A stretch of 64,000 nucleotides of DNA from Rostratula benghalensis (GCA_013399305.1 VXAI01000028.1:2643818-2707817); one strand, 5' to 3'; positions 25,701-39,437 are shown, numbered from the stretch's first letter. The notes: generated by a model from the sequence alone, not told the origin. Program-made: numbers and translations.

Positions 25701-27658
25701 TCATGCATTGTTTTGGATGCCTCAACTCCTAGACAAAATATATTTCTTCAAAATGTCACTGTTGCCCCTTAGTTTCATGAACAAGAGAACATCACCTTAT
25801 TAGAAATAAAATCGATGAGTCTCCATGAATCATTACTTGGAGTTTGGAAAGGAAAAAAGAAATTTGGCAAGCCTTTAGTCAGTAATATGTGCTTCTAAAA
25901 CCTACTCTTTGAATAGGCCAAGTTATTACATTGTGAAAAGTAGTTACTCAGCACGTGCTGTAACTTTTCATAGGGATTTTTAGTCCAAATTTAAAGAGTG
26001 CTAATGATTTTGAATGCCAGACTTGAGACCCTACAGCGGGATGAGGTTTTAACAAGACTTGAACAACTGCCTTCCCTCCCCCAGGTTGTACCTCCTTGAA
26101 AGATCTGGATTTTTGGTGCCTTAAAATTAAAGTACCCCACATCTCCAGTCATGGAAATTATTGGCCTTCATCTCGGTCTCAGTACATCGAGAGTGAACTC
26201 CCACTCAAGGCAGCAAGAAAACTCTTGGCATTCGCAAGACTATGTTGGCATAGTGGGACCATCATTCATTATTAGGAATAAGGAGAAACCGCAGCTTCAA
26301 GAGGCTTGTTCAGCAAGCATACACAGCAATAGGGCACACCAGTTCCTTTCAGACAACCTAGTTCTAGTACTGAGAGCAATCTTGACATGGAAACTCAGAG
26401 CTAATTTATTCTGCTTCTCAATTACCTCACCTAACTCAGCTATCGCTACAGGGAAGCTTGTTGAAAGGTTCTCCAACAGTGGCTTATACTGAATGTTTTA
26501 GAAGACGGCATAACCTGAGGGGGATATATGGTAAGGGCCAGCACCTACTCACTTATTCCTCTTATTCATTTATTATTTCAATAAATAATTAAAAATACTT
26601 GTGAAGACAGAGTAGAGATAATATATAATTAATATTAGAACACAATTCTTGGAGCTTGCCAAATATCATAGACAGGTGTTATTGCGGGGAGAGCAAGGAA
26701 GGTGAACCTGATTCCTCCACTTCCAGTGTTCTGGTTCATGGTGAACCTGCAAAGCTGGAGCCCCACAGTGAAGTGGGCACGCAAGAAATCTGGATTTCAT
26801 GAACCCCCAGGAACCCTGGCACGCATCCAGCCAGCAGTCAGCTCCAAGCCCCTGAATTACCTCCAGGTTCCTCATCGGCCATCTGGTTCCCCAGCGATGC
26901 AGCTCCACTGCAATTTGAACCCTTCTTTAACATTTCCCAAAGAAAAGAGAGACGAAAACAAAAGGATCATTTACTTCCTCTAATTGAGAAACAAGATAGG
27001 AAGAGAGATAAGCCAAGGAAAATTGGCACAACTCCATGGACTTCAACTGATCCTAGAGAGCAGGATAAAGAATATGAGTATGCTACTATTACTGCCTTGT
27101 GATAGTAATACCAGACTGTTATCTTACACGTTTCATCTTGAGATATAAAAATGCTTTACAAGGGAGGTCAGTGTCACAGAAATGAAGTCACATCGATTTA
27201 CCCAGAATGATCTACCCCAATACTTATTTCATTGTCATTCACTCTGTGATTTTTTTTTCCCCTTGCTAAGACAAAAATAATATAGTGCTAGTTGTTGCCA
27301 AATATCCACTTTTGAAACTTGGGCCCAGTCATTTTTTAGCTAAGCAAACTTGGCACAAAATGAGTGTTGCCTATGGACAGAGTTTATAATGTGGGAAGTG
27401 TGCCAGGATCCTATTGCAGCCTACTTTGAGGTCTGGTGCTTCACCTTCTCACCCTACAACAAAGACTAAATGGTCTTCTAACAAGGAAAAAAGAAAAAAA
27501 AACCACCTGATACTATTTTTCTCTTCACTCCCTAGGATTCTAGGAATTACAGTCCACAGGAGATGAATTTCAATAATGCCATGAGCAAAAATGTGGCTTT
27601 GCCTGAAGGCAGCAGTACTTCTCCAGGCTATGATTATTTATGTGCACCACACGTGTAA

Positions 27659-27675
27659 ACACACACACACACACA
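27659..27675 (+). repeat. (AC)n microsatellite
   Basis: About eight AC dinucleotides in a row occur in CACACGTG-type surroundings. It is short and probably of low polymorphism. Confidence 0.85.
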
Positions 27676-29876
27676 GGCACAGAGCCACCTTTTGCAGGAC
27701 TCTGGTAAAAAGGGTTCTCCTCTCACTGGTTTAAGGGCACAAAGGAAAACATGCTGTTAAAAGCAAATAAATGTGGTGAAATAATCTATAGCAAAAAGGA
27801 CTATTGTTTTAAAAAGATACTCGGCATTCTCAGGATGATCAGTGACTGCTGCACAGTGACCCAAAGGAAGGGCTGTAATACACAACAGAGCTTGAACATC
27901 ACCCAATCATGGCAGAAAAGACCCCCCAAAAAATCCCCCAAGGAACAGATCTGACTAACAATGGGTCAAAGGAGTTAGAGAGACTGCATTGGGCAGTACA
28001 TGCTCTGTTTTGTATCTCCTTGCTGACAAGGGAGACAGAAGTGGATGGTGCAGCACCGCCTTTCCTGGTCCCTTTCTTGCCTGCAGCATCAGCAGGAGGT
28101 CTTCAAAGTATTTGCTGCTTTCCTCTCTGCACAGGGAAAACTGCAAAAAAACAAATAAAGCTGTGACATTCCTTCAGAGAGGAGAGTTACCGCTCTGTTA
28201 AAGCTTGCACACAGCTCCTATCTCAGCAACCTCAGTCAAGCATTTAGTATTTCCTGGGAGTGACACAGGGCACAGAAAAAGAGCGGGATGGGGATGTTCT
28301 CCTGGACCAGCTCTCTTCCTTTGCCTCTCTGAAAGAATAGCTGAGACGAAAGGGGAGGGTGTGGGTGGGAGGGAACCATGGAAAGATTGATGTAAATTCA
28401 TTTTTAGAAGCCAAACAGATGAAAATAATTTTCACAGCCCCACAGCTGTTCTATGTATTTTTTTTGGACCAAGCCTGAGCAAAACGTGGTGCAGATAATA
28501 GCCCAAACTTTGGGCAGATAAGCACTGCATAATCAAGTCAGCAGCGCAGGCCCAACATCTCCTCTTCCCGGCAGCCAGTGTGCTCTGACAGATGAGCATC
28601 TCTCTCTGTTCAGGGTCCTTTTCCTCTGTTTGACACTTTTTCTGGGGCAAGGCACCATCTTCAGCATATTCTCATTTGCCCATCAATCCCCACCTCCCAC
28701 CTGAGCCCCAGGTGAATTTGAGGACAGGCAGCACCGCTCTGGACTTTCCCCAGCTCCCTGCCCATACCTTTCAGAATGAAACACATATGGGACAAAAAAA
28801 AACAAAAGAGGGAATGGACAGAAGTCCCAAAGCTGCATTCTCTGAGGAGGCATTGCCAAGCCTCGGACCACAGAAATGACAGACGGACTTACAGTCGCGT
28901 TTATCCTCAGCTATTTTCCTATAAACCAGCCCTGCCAACAGCCAGCACTTTCTGCAGCTTCCACTCCACTTTGTGGAGCAAGATCTTACACCGGCTTTTA
29001 AAGGCTACAAAAATCTCTCTGTTTTGGAGCCAGACAACACATGTCCAGGAACTTACTGTCGTGCTCCACATCCTGGTGGCTGGTAGAAGGCAGAACTGCC
29101 TTTTCCACCCTTGGGAAAGCAGGAGGGCCCTGGCACACCAGCTCCCCACAGGCCAAGGACAGAGCTCAGTGATGGTGTTGCTCTGCATTGGCCCTGACAG
29201 ATTCTCCCCTTCAAGTTGCCCTCAGCCCATCCCTTGTCCTCACCGGACTCTGGGACTGGCCTTAAAGAAAGGATGGGGAGTATAAAATGCTGCAGTACTT
29301 TCAAAAGCCCAAGCTGGCACCTTCACCTGCCTAGAGGTTCCTAAATGGCGCTGAAAATCTTGCTCTAAATGTTTTCTCTGGGACCGTTTCATTAAATGGA
29401 AATGTTCAAAATTGCTTTTATAAAAACTGCTGAGACTCTGAAAGGTACCTTGAGCAGATGCATACAGGGCACCTAGAAATAAACTGCTAAAGGCGACACC
29501 AAATAGGACAGCTTGCATAGGTTAAGCTTTGAAGCAGACTTTGGGCACCTGGGCTCAGCAACTTCCATTCCTCACTATATTTAACCCAAAAGCACACCTG
29601 AACCCCTCAGGACAAGGAAAAAGAGGCCTGGAAGGGATCTCCCGTCCTCGGGGCGGTCTCCTCAGCACAGCCCCCCTCAGCACAAGGCTATCACATTGCA
29701 TGTTGTTTATACACAATAGCACAATATAAAATCTATTTAGAAGCTGGGCTCACTCGCTGCTATTAAAGAATCCATCAGTGAATTTCATTTTTTATTGGTT
29801 CAGTTACAAAACTCACAGCAGTGTGTTGTGTTTGTTTTTCCAGAGCGCCAATAAAAATCTTTTTGATTAAAAAAAT

Positions 29877-29920
29877 TGAGAGAGGGAGAGAGAGAAAGAA
29901 AGAAAAAGAAAGAAATGAAA
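29877..29920 (+). repeat. Purine-rich (GA/GAAA)n tract
   Basis: GAGAGAGGGAGAGAGAG passes into AAAGAAAGAAAAAG repeats. It is an all-purine stretch of about 40 bases, with potential for triplex structure. Confidence 0.85.
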
Positions 29921-32499
29921 AGCTGACCTGGTATAACCCATGTGAGCACTGAACCTCAGCAGTGCTATATAAAAGGAGCTCAGAGGCAGCAAAACCAATC
30001 GCTGAGTGAATGCTCAACTGTGGCTGTAACCAGCAATGATTGAAACCTGTTTATGACAGAATTTTTGCTTCATAAGAGCAAGCACAATTAAGCCCCACTA
30101 TATTAAACCAGGTCATAGACCGATCACCGAAGAGAAAACATGGCAGATGTAGAGTCACAGGAGTAAAACACAAAGCTCTTTCTTTGCCTTTCTGTGGGCC
30201 CAGTCCTGCCACATGGAAACAATATGGCTGGGACCAGGTATTTATGGTTCTACGTTACCATGTTGTTCCAGAGATGTCAAATAATATATACATGGTGTTT
30301 CTTTACAGTCTTTTTCTTTTTCCTCTTCACATTTATGGGCATGCATACATGTTGAAATCAGCTGCCAGTGGCCTGTGCGACCTGCAATCCTACTTAGTGT
30401 TTGTCCAATCCTGCTAGTTATGCCTACCTGCAACTGGGCTGAATATTATACGTGAGGTGAAAATCACCATTAAATAATGTAAAGACAGCGACTCCAATTA
30501 TATTAAGATCATACAGGCACCACATCATGGTGCAATCACAGAAAGCGATAGCCATATTTCACCAGGTGCTGTACGTAAAAAACTGTGGATATGGCCTAAG
30601 TCAGGGCCACTAACTCCTGCACAGTGAAATGACAACCTGGTTTGCCTTGCAGTTGCATCCCAAGTTTCCAAAAATGATGCCTATGAAGAGCAAATATAAT
30701 ATTAAGTAATTCAGAGAAGTTTAATTTCTAGTTATATGGACTGGTTGCAATTCTATGTAACTGCAAGCATATTGTAACTTCATTATTATGAACGGACCTG
30801 TAATAAGAAATAATATGTATATCTTTAGAGAGAAAATAAACCTCAACACAATTTCCTAGACACATAATATGAATTCTGTATTTAACAGAGCAGGTTAATT
30901 CTTTCTGAAAAATAATTATGTATAAAAATATAAATTTGCACAAATGTACCTTTTAAGAGCAAGCAATAAAAAAAAGAAACAATTTTCTTTTAAAAGATGT
31001 GATGTTTTTCCCATGTCACTTAAGAGAATTGTAGAAATGTCAGCTACAATGTATGTATACAGTTCTAATATTTGAGAAAAATAAAAATGGAATAAAGACA
31101 AGGGCTTTGGTAATTTCATTCCAGTTCCTAATTATTTTTTTAATCAAACTTAGAAAAGTAAGAAAATAAATCGTATTTTATTCATAAGTGTTTGTTAAAT
31201 ATTTTATCTATTATACCTCCTGGGATGTTAATGAACTGCTCACTGTGGCCATTCGTTATTAGTTACTGATCCTCGGCTGGCCACCATAGTACTAGGAAAC
31301 GGTCTTACAATACCAAGGGTCATGATGTGAAGGTATGGGTTTTGCTATGAATTCCACAGATATTCATAAACCAGAAACATCTCCTTGGGCAAGAAATGAG
31401 GCAGAAATTGCTCGACTAAACAGCAGTCCAGGACTGGAATCATTATTTGCAAACTCTCACTTTGTTATCTTTGGCTGTCTTTAGAGATGCTCTTTAGAGG
31501 ACCATGAATCTTGCTGAACATCAAACAGCTATGTGTTGCTAAACCTCTCAAAGGCTTTCAGAAATCTTCACTCTGGGGTTGTCTAGCTTGGAAAAAAAAT
31601 TAGGCCAACTACAACAGGACAGGTACTTACTAATATCTGCATGGGTGGATACTGATAGTGCCTTTATCATGTTCAGCTTAATCCACTTGGGAAAGAAACC
31701 ATTAAATAATCCACGGAAGACAGCTGAGCAGGAGCATCCGACTCTGGGCAGCATTGTGCTTTGCATTCACATGCCCAGCTCCCTCTCCCTTTGCCTGAAC
31801 GCTTGGTCTTCAGATAAGAGGTTGTCAACTGCGTGGGAAGTTTGTCCCAGTCAAAATCCCCAAACTCTTGGGAAAAGTCATCAAGCTGTGTAAGAGCAGG
31901 AGCCTGTGTTTTCTTTCTTTCTTGTGGGTGAGAAAGAACAGCCTACACAAATAACATGGTGCAGGAAACCTTTGGGGATTAAAACATGATACGCCGTATT
32001 TCAGCAGGGATTTAGACAGGCCTCACAGAAGAGGGAATGCCTCCCTCGCGATCTCTAAATTACCCTGGCACTTTTCTTGCTTTCTTCTTTCACCATGAGC
32101 TTTAATTTGGAGAGAAGTAATTTGCCACTGGGACATGTGTAGAGAGAGCAGCAAAATAAAATCACTATTTTTGCAGAGGCCTTTTTCTTTCCACCCCATC
32201 AGCAGAACAGATCTTAGACAGACACGAGAAAACTATTATGCTAAGCTTCTTCCCAGGAGAGGAAAAGTCCTCTCCCATCCTCATTAACATTGTACAAAGT
32301 ATTTGAGTCTTGCAAGTGCTATAGGATAGGCTTAGCAGACATGACTGTTGACCCGAAATATTAGTGAGGACTGGAAAACAACCGGCTGAATCTTGCTGAA
32401 CACAACCATCAGTGTGACTGCCAAAGAAAGCATCAGCACCCATTACTTCATGAACCAACATCTGATTTGCAGAAACATTTACGCAGTTTAAAATGTTTA

Positions 32500-32600
32500 A
32501 ATTCTGCTTTCAAAGGGGCTTAGTCACCACAAAGTGATTTAGGTATCTCAGTACATTTGAGGGGCTGGCCATTGAAAGTGCAACTTTCAATGGAAATGAG
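32500..32600. mobile_element. Possible degraded palindromic repeat, half element
   Basis: CCATTGAAAGT and ACTTTCAATGG (32569-32593) form an 11-bp palindrome with a three-base centre. About 60 bases upstream is TTTCAAAGGGGCTTAGT, which resembles the outer arm of a reptile/bird palindromic repeat that has a CCCATTGAAAGTCAATGGG centre and TTTGAAAATC edges. The expected right arm is not clearly present. I consider it a broken relic, with chance as the alternative. Confidence 0.35.
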
Positions 32601-33089
32601 TTGTTGATTATGAATTTTGAAGAGGGAAATTCCTGCTACAGCAGCTATTGCAGGACACCAAAAGCTCCTGCAAAATACATTTCCTCCGACATAACCCCTA
32701 TACCTACACTCAGGCCACTCAAATTTAACTAAAACAGCAATATCAAATGTCTGATAACTACTAAGGTAGGAAATGTGGAGAACCCAAGCTGGCAGGACGA
32801 GGTTATACCTTTAGGATGTAGGTAACTTGCTGCATGTGTATGAAACAATTAACACAAAAAATTCTTTGCCCATAAAGAAACCACAAAAATAATCAGCAGT
32901 AAGACTGAGCTTGCATACGAAACTCTAAAGAAAGAGGACATTCACATAATACAGAAAAATCATTGATTCAATTCAGCAAATGGTTCCAGACAGAACGAGA
33001 GGCTTCAGATCACATTGGTTAAATAAGATTACAGTTTTCTTGCATTTTGTTACAGCCATTCAACAGTGATGTATTGCATTAACTCTAAC

Positions 33090-33354
33090 CTGAGACACTG
33101 CTGCTCTAACATGGAATCCACAAACCATTTTAAGGCATCTGCTTTCAGAAAGGTAGTTGCCACGGTTAAAACCCCAGTTGTGTGCAAGAGATCCATTGCT
33201 GAGCACCTATCATCTTCCAGTTTCTTGCCATTGTAATTCTGAGAAATTAACTGCAGAATTCCTTTGTTGTGAATGTGAAAAGCTACTATGCCAACATCCT
33301 TGGTAAGATCAATATAGTTTACACCCGGACAGAAATTATAATAAATCCCAAGCA
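33090..33354 (-). CDS. Candidate internal coding exon of an unidentified gene
   Basis: On the minus strand a pyrimidine-rich tract ending in TTACTTTTTGCAG (just above 33354) forms a strong splice acceptor. A possible branch-point sequence (CTACTGAA) lies some 35-40 bases upstream. The segment ends at CTCAG followed by GTTAGAG at 33090/33089, a usable donor. Its 265 bases give 87 full codons plus split codons at both ends (entry phase 1, exit phase 2), all open. The peptide starts LGIYYNFCPGVNYIDL and ends DSMLEQQCLR. It has balanced charge, plausible amphipathic helices (for example residues around ILQLISQN and ALKWFVDSML) and no low complexity. The frame stays open a little on each side: from an ATG at 33430 with weak context to a stop at 33050, 126 codons. 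Read that way, it starts with a hydrophobic FISPAFLLLFAVLGIYY segment that could be a membrane anchor, but that segment coincides with the acceptor's pyrimidine tract, so I prefer the exon reading. Helical-repeat (ARM/HEAT-like) character is a guess. I do not recognise the family. No neighbouring exon was found within the window, so the gene would need long introns. Confidence 0.4.
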
Positions 33355-36308
33355 CTGCAAAAAGTAACAGAAATGCAGGAGAAATGAACGTCCTTTTCAG
33401 TAGACAGCTTAGCATATTAGTCTGGAACATGGGTAGGTAGAAAAAATGAACTGAAAAGGCGAATCCAAGGGGCTTGGACTCTGAAGTTCAAAACAGGTCT
33501 GAGAGTGAAAGCTGCAAGTGAAGCCACTAATAACCACAAATCAAGCTGCAGACCAAACACTTCATCATTTGAAAAACTTAATCAGTGGTTGGACTGACAT
33601 TATTTGAATTTAATGGGCACACAGTAGAGTGCTGTTTAATTAAGCACTGAAAGCCTAACACAAACATTTAAAATACTCTCCAATCTGCTATTTGCTCTAA
33701 TATCTATTAATAGCTAGAGCTTGCCAGAAGTGTTCACCAGGAGAAATTTTGGAGTAACAAAAGCTCAGAAATTTTCTCTGTGAAAATTTCCATTTTGTTA
33801 ACCCTCAAAATCACAGAAAAACACCTTAGGGCAAAATACTTAATTTTGAATTAATTCGATATTTATGGAAAAGCTTCACATAGGTAAGTTCATCTGTGAT
33901 TACATATTGCCTGCTGGAAATCTAAGATTTGATCACTTAAATATTTGCTTTCTGGGCAAGCTGGGCTCTTCACTTGGACTATGCAAGAGGTAGTACCAAA
34001 ATCCTCCTGCCCTGGGCCATTTGGAAGATGTCTGAATGAAAAAGGCTCTTGCCTCATGGTGGCCTCTCATTATCACTCCTACCTGAAAAAGCCCTTGCTT
34101 AAACAAGTAGGAAAAAAAAAAAAACAAAAAACACCTCTAAGAGATCATAAGAAAACCTTTAAATGGTAATAGAAAGATAATGTCTGACAACCATAGTAGC
34201 TGAAAGCTTATTTTTAAAATTTACAATAGAAAGTCAGTTAAGATACTAATGGTCTACCCAAGGACAGCTATGGCACAGATTGAGAAATGCTGCTTGTGAT
34301 TTGCTCAACATGACCATCATGCCTTCCAAAACCAAGAAAAAGTACTATTTCCAAAATGTCAGAGCATTGTCTTCATCTGTAATGCCAGCTGAACGGGCTA
34401 GTGAACTCATTCCTGATTACCCAAATAATTTTATTTGATTTTCCACTGTGAAATTAGATCATGCAGGAAAAGTTCATCAGATACTGTAAAAAGAGATGAA
34501 CTCATGTTGGTCATTGAGAAAAATAAAAGCTCTCTGTCAAACTACTAGAAATGAATTAACTGGAATACTCAAATACATAAACATTTCTGCAAAAACACTT
34601 TGGGATGAAAAAAATATTTATTGTGCCCTGCAGGGAAATGTACCTTGTCAATTCCTTGTCACTAAATCACTTGCTAAGTTATGGTGTGAGGTAAATTGCT
34701 GTTCAACCCTGATGAGTTTAAAGACCTTAATGCCTAATGAATTCTCCTATTCATACTAGAGGTTACATCTACACTAGAGCTCTCTCTTAACAACCTGGTG
34801 CTGAAAAGATCTGATGTAATTTTATTATTTACTAAACAGGTGTTAGTAATCTTATTCAATGATGTCAGGCAGCTTGATGGGAAGTTGTTTTAAGTTGACT
34901 ATCCAAGTCAGCACTCCATGATCACAGAAATGCTGTCCCCTAGGTAGCAACAGCCTCACAGCACATTCATGTCATTGATAGTGAGGGATAGGTAATACCA
35001 CAACGAATAAGAGCAATTACTAAGAATATTTAATAATCTGATGGAGTTAATTCTGCAAATCCCATTAATGCTTCTGATTTGTTGAGCCTTTCTGGTTTGC
35101 TCCCTTGGTTCATGCAACAGGGCACCCTGGTGAGCACATAGCCCTGGGGGCTTCCCTCCCCACCAAAACACACCTGAGGCTACACCAAGGGTGATGGTGC
35201 TCAGCAGAGCTGCACCATTGGATTAGAGCAAATGCACACAATGTCTCATTCACCCCAGTCTCCGAGGGTAAGACACCAAAGTGATATTTCATGACATGAA
35301 GAGATAATGAAAGAGCTCCTGCAGTGTTTCACCGGCATAAAGTAGCCTGAAGGCCCCCTGGATAATTTCTGAGTCACTTCCCAAGTAAATCAGGGGCTGA
35401 GTGTGGCCCTATGACCACTCCTTCCAGGCAGGCAGCTGTATAGAATGCTGTTCCTCTCCCCTGAGCCTTGGGGGCTGCAACAGCCCCTCTAGGTAGCACC
35501 TGCTGCAGTTATATCAGTTCTTGCATTCCGTTGGGACCTCATCATCTCCAGCAGCCCCAAAAATAAGGGGCCACAGCTCTGATTCTCTCTATATTACACC
35601 ACTTACAACACCTACACAAAACTATATTGGCCTCAAGCTCCTGCTGCTGGAGTAGGCACTGCACGTCCCAGGCAAAAACCAGCTTGACAAGAAAAAAATA
35701 ATGGTTTTAGCAGTCAGAATTTGACTCCAGGAATGTTTTAATTTCACCAAGAAATAGTATTTGGTGTTAACAACATGATATTTTAATTGTTTTATGTTCA
35801 CTCACTTGCACAGCATTGGACTGTGGTGGGTTTGGAAAAGATTATGGCAATATAATACTGTTTGCTTGGCAGGAAGGAAAGCTGAGGCAAAAAAGACAGG
35901 AATGCTGGCTGCTGGTGAACAGTGATGTTTGGGCCACATGCAACACAGGGTCCTAAGCCCATATAGCTCATTATCCTCCTAAATGAAATAATCCTAAGCA
36001 GGCTATTGAGTATTTCTGTTTTAAGACATGAAATGTCTGGTTGAGCTAAATGAAACATTTCACAGAAAATGTAATGAAAACATTAAATCTACAACACAAA
36101 GAAACTTTGGCAGAAAACTCTCCCGTTTCAGCCTTACACTGAAAACATTCCAGGTTAGACTACAAACGTTTAGTCTTTAATGACAATGCTAAATTTTCCA
36201 TGGAAAAAAAGAAGTGTTTCCCAGATATGTTAATAAGCAACAAGCTGTATTCTTCACTCCTGGAAACATGTTCATTCGACTATATGATTTTGGGCACTAA
36301 TTTAGCAT

Positions 36309-36360
36309 TTGTATGCCTGGAGCATAACATTTTAACATTGTATGCCTGACCAGCATAACA
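36309..36360 (+). repeat. Two-copy direct repeat, unit about 22 bases
   Basis: TTGTATGCCTG followed by AGCATAACA occurs twice, about 30 bases apart, with a three-base insertion in the second copy. It is a small local duplication. Confidence 0.8.
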
Positions 36361-38512
36361 GTGTCAAAAATCCATATGGGCATTCATGCAGATATAAACC
36401 AATTTGTTCAGTTTAACTTGTAAATTAAAGACAACATCAAGTGACATTTGAATTTGAATTCAAGTAAACTTTCTACTAGTTATTAGATCTCCATGTGGAC
36501 AGTCTTACTTGGCTGTAGGAAATGCTGGTAGTTTGGTTTAACACACTTTCCAAAACTCGTTATATTAAATCACGCACTTTAGACCTGAAGAAGTGCTCAT
36601 AAGCCTGGAAGTTTGTGTCTACTTTTTCCAGCTACATCAGTTGCATCTAATAAAACACATTACCAAAGATCATGTCTTGCTGCAGAAAAAGAGTGTTAAA
36701 TCAATGGTTTTGATTGCATTTTGTAAGACCAGGTTCCCAACAATTGTTTTTGCACACAGTAATGGATGGCAGCAATAAATTTCAGTGCTTTTGTTCACTG
36801 AAATAGAACATTTTCTACACTGTAAGAACTAATTTTCCAGGTCCAAGCCTATGTGTTTTTTATATTTTTCCCCATTCATTTTTGTTACTGGGTATTTAGC
36901 TCTTCTTTCCTTAATGGGAATTTAATAAGACCCAGCTGAAAAGTGCTCAGTGAAGTGACCAAGCAGCACCTGAAAGAGATGGGATGTAACATTTGTATAA
37001 AATGCCTGTGTACAATCATTGTTATTAAAAGGATAACCAAATTAATTAATAATGATGGGACACTCATTTCAAAGTGTTTCCATAGCTGTTACACATCAGG
37101 AAAAATAGGGAAGTTACCTCATTTTCTCCAATCCTAAATAACCTTATAAACTCACAAAAAAAAATTAATTAGCCAATATTTCTTGAAAATTCATAACAAA
37201 GTTTCCATTTTTCCGTCAGATAATTCCTTAGTGCATTCTGGTTTTTAAACTTCCTTCAAGTCTGGATCATTTTGATGTGTGAACAGACATTTTGTGTTTC
37301 CATGGGCTATTTCCACAGGTTCAAATATCTTATGTAATTGACATTTTCCTGCTTACAAAAGCTGTCAAACATAAAAGTAGCAGTTGATTGATAAAACATG
37401 GTTTTTGTCTGTAACTTAACTTCATTGTTGGGGCTTATTGCTCAAGCTCTGAATAACTCCTCTCTTCAAAGTGACATGCATTCAGGATTTTGGTGTTGGA
37501 TTTTTTAAGCGTTTATACTTTGAGTTACTTTTATAAATTAGCAAACAGCAGCAACTCCTTTTATTCTCCTTAGAGGTAGATCTTTTCAACAACTTGCTTC
37601 AACTTTAGAATTACTACTCTCTAAATAAAGGAGTGTAACTTGACTTTAAAGTCTTCCAAAGTCAGCTTAATAATTATCCAGCCATATTTATCCTTTCCAA
37701 TACTGACTATAAAAAAAAAAAAAAAGAAAGTACTGAGGAGAGCACTGATATTTGCAGCCTCTGCAGAGGACAGCAGCTATATAGGCTATAAAGCAGGCAG
37801 TCAGATGCTTTAATAGTAACAAGCCTCACAATAGTTGTGAATGGGCCTTTTCTTCTAGCTGAGAAATGCACAAATGTGTGATCTGCAGCTGGGTAGTGTC
37901 ATTCTGTTGGCTTTAGTAGTCTTTAGGTCCTGCTTGTAATAAAGACATGAGCAAGTCGGTACTGTGCTGAAATGACCAGTGCTGGCACTGATGGGGAGGC
38001 CTTTGCCTCGGCACAAAACATCACTGATTTAGCACTTCATGGATGGAAAATTTCTTCACTTTCCACCTGAATGTCACCAATTTATGATGCAAACACTCAG
38101 CAGTACCATAATGGCACCTCATCATTATCCTCCTCTGTGCTCATAAAGTAAAGATAGGGTCACACCAAACTTCTGTTGACCCCAAGTTTTTCCTGCATTT
38201 CAGCAGTGTAGTGTCCCAGTTTCCTTTACATGGAGCAGAAGCAAGATGCAGTCACCTGGAGGTGAGTGATACCAGATTTGATAGAACCATAGAGCGCAAG
38301 ATTTGCAAAGGCTGTCCTCTGCCCACACACAGCTCCCCCATCGAGATCACCTCCAACAGCCCTTTCTCCTCCCTTGCATAAGCCCCCTCTGCTCAGAGTT
38401 GGCTGAAAGCTGGTTTCTAATAGCCAGTCTGTGCTTTAGTTTTGACCCACTGTAATCAGTGCAGTCTCAGAATTAAGTTCAATTGTTCTGTATAGGGATG
38501 GAATAAAGCAAC

Positions 38513-38516
<4 letters not shown>

Positions 38517-38546
<30 letters not shown>
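38517..38546 (-). repeat. Poly(T) tract, 30 bases
   Basis: An uninterrupted run of 30 T would read as a poly(A) tail on the minus strand. The sequence to its right, which would be the retrocopy body, shows no recognisable gene or SINE. I call it a mononucleotide microsatellite. Confidence 0.93.
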
Positions 38547-38547
<1 letters not shown>

Positions 38548-39412
38548 AGTCACAGCCCAGATACAGTAGTTTCACATGCCTTTGGCAGAAAAATGTTATT
38601 GCTTTCTGAAGCAGTTGTTTTTTTCAGTGACATGACTTCCTGCAGGGGCGTTTTAATTATTGTTGATGTATCACCTAACTTTGTTACGTATTGCTTTGAA
38701 GTTGTTCTTTGTATCTAATAGTAAGAGGATGGAAAACAAACATGACTGTATTTATTCTCTTCCCCTTGCCCTGCATTGGTTTGGTGCAGACTTTGCTTTG
38801 GATTGCACAAGCACAGATGGAAGTGGACATCCAAGAGAAGAGACCAGATGGAGCACATGTACCTGACACCTTTACACTGGCAGGTGCTTGCTCTTAAACT
38901 GCCCTTAAACAAGACCTTAAACAAGGTTAAGATCTCTTAAACAAGCAGAGATCACATGCATGTGCACCCACATGTTTAAATTACTATTCCCAGCTTTTAA
39001 ATTATTCCAGCATTTAAATACATCAGTGTTGTACTTAGTTATGGGAGATGCCTTACTGTGGCAGAGAGGCAATGTGCAAATATTTGCATGTAGCTGTATG
39101 AAGCAATATCCCAGCCACCCAAAAAACAGAGGCAAGGAAAGCTTCCTCCATTTACTGCTAAGGTAGGGTGGAAGGGCTCGATGCTAGCCAGATGGCAGCA
39201 GAGTATGCACAACCTACAGCGGGCTGCTGAAACACATCCCAGCCCGGTCTCCTGTCATATTTCTAATGGATTTAGGTATCAAGGGCTGGATGGTGACACC
39301 TCACAGCACTCAACTCAGTCTTCAATTCAAACACAATCCACCATCTCCACATCAATTTAAGATACTCAGATTTTTATTTATATTAATCACCAGAAAGTTA
39401 TTTTCTTTTTAC

Positions 39413-39437
39413 AAGAAAGAAAGAAAGAAAAAAAAAA
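39413..39437 (+). repeat. (GAAA)n tract
   Basis: AAGAAAGAAAGAAAG passes into a run of A. It is a short tetranucleotide microsatellite. Confidence 0.85.

Larger units (their letters stand above)
19992..33089. other. Non-coding sequence, no gene seen
   Basis: No gene is supported. Frames up to 169 codons (28776-29285) overlap equally long frames on the opposite strand and look random. Contents listed separately are a conserved-looking block near 22560-22720, simple repeats, and a palindromic core at 32569-32593. Confidence 0.55.

Noticed and set aside
28776..29285. 169-codon plus-strand frame
   Set aside because: Opposite-strand frames cover the same bases and there is no family resemblance. 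It starts beside an A-rich tract, consistent with chance.
35560..35640. Possible half of a palindromic repeat (TTACACCACTTACAAC)
   Set aside because: Only a short stretch resembles the known arms and no pairing partner is visible.
38276..38470. Possible reverse-strand CR1 (GATAGAACCATAGAG)
   Set aside because: Only the opening bases resemble the CR1 octamer region. No downstream landmarks.
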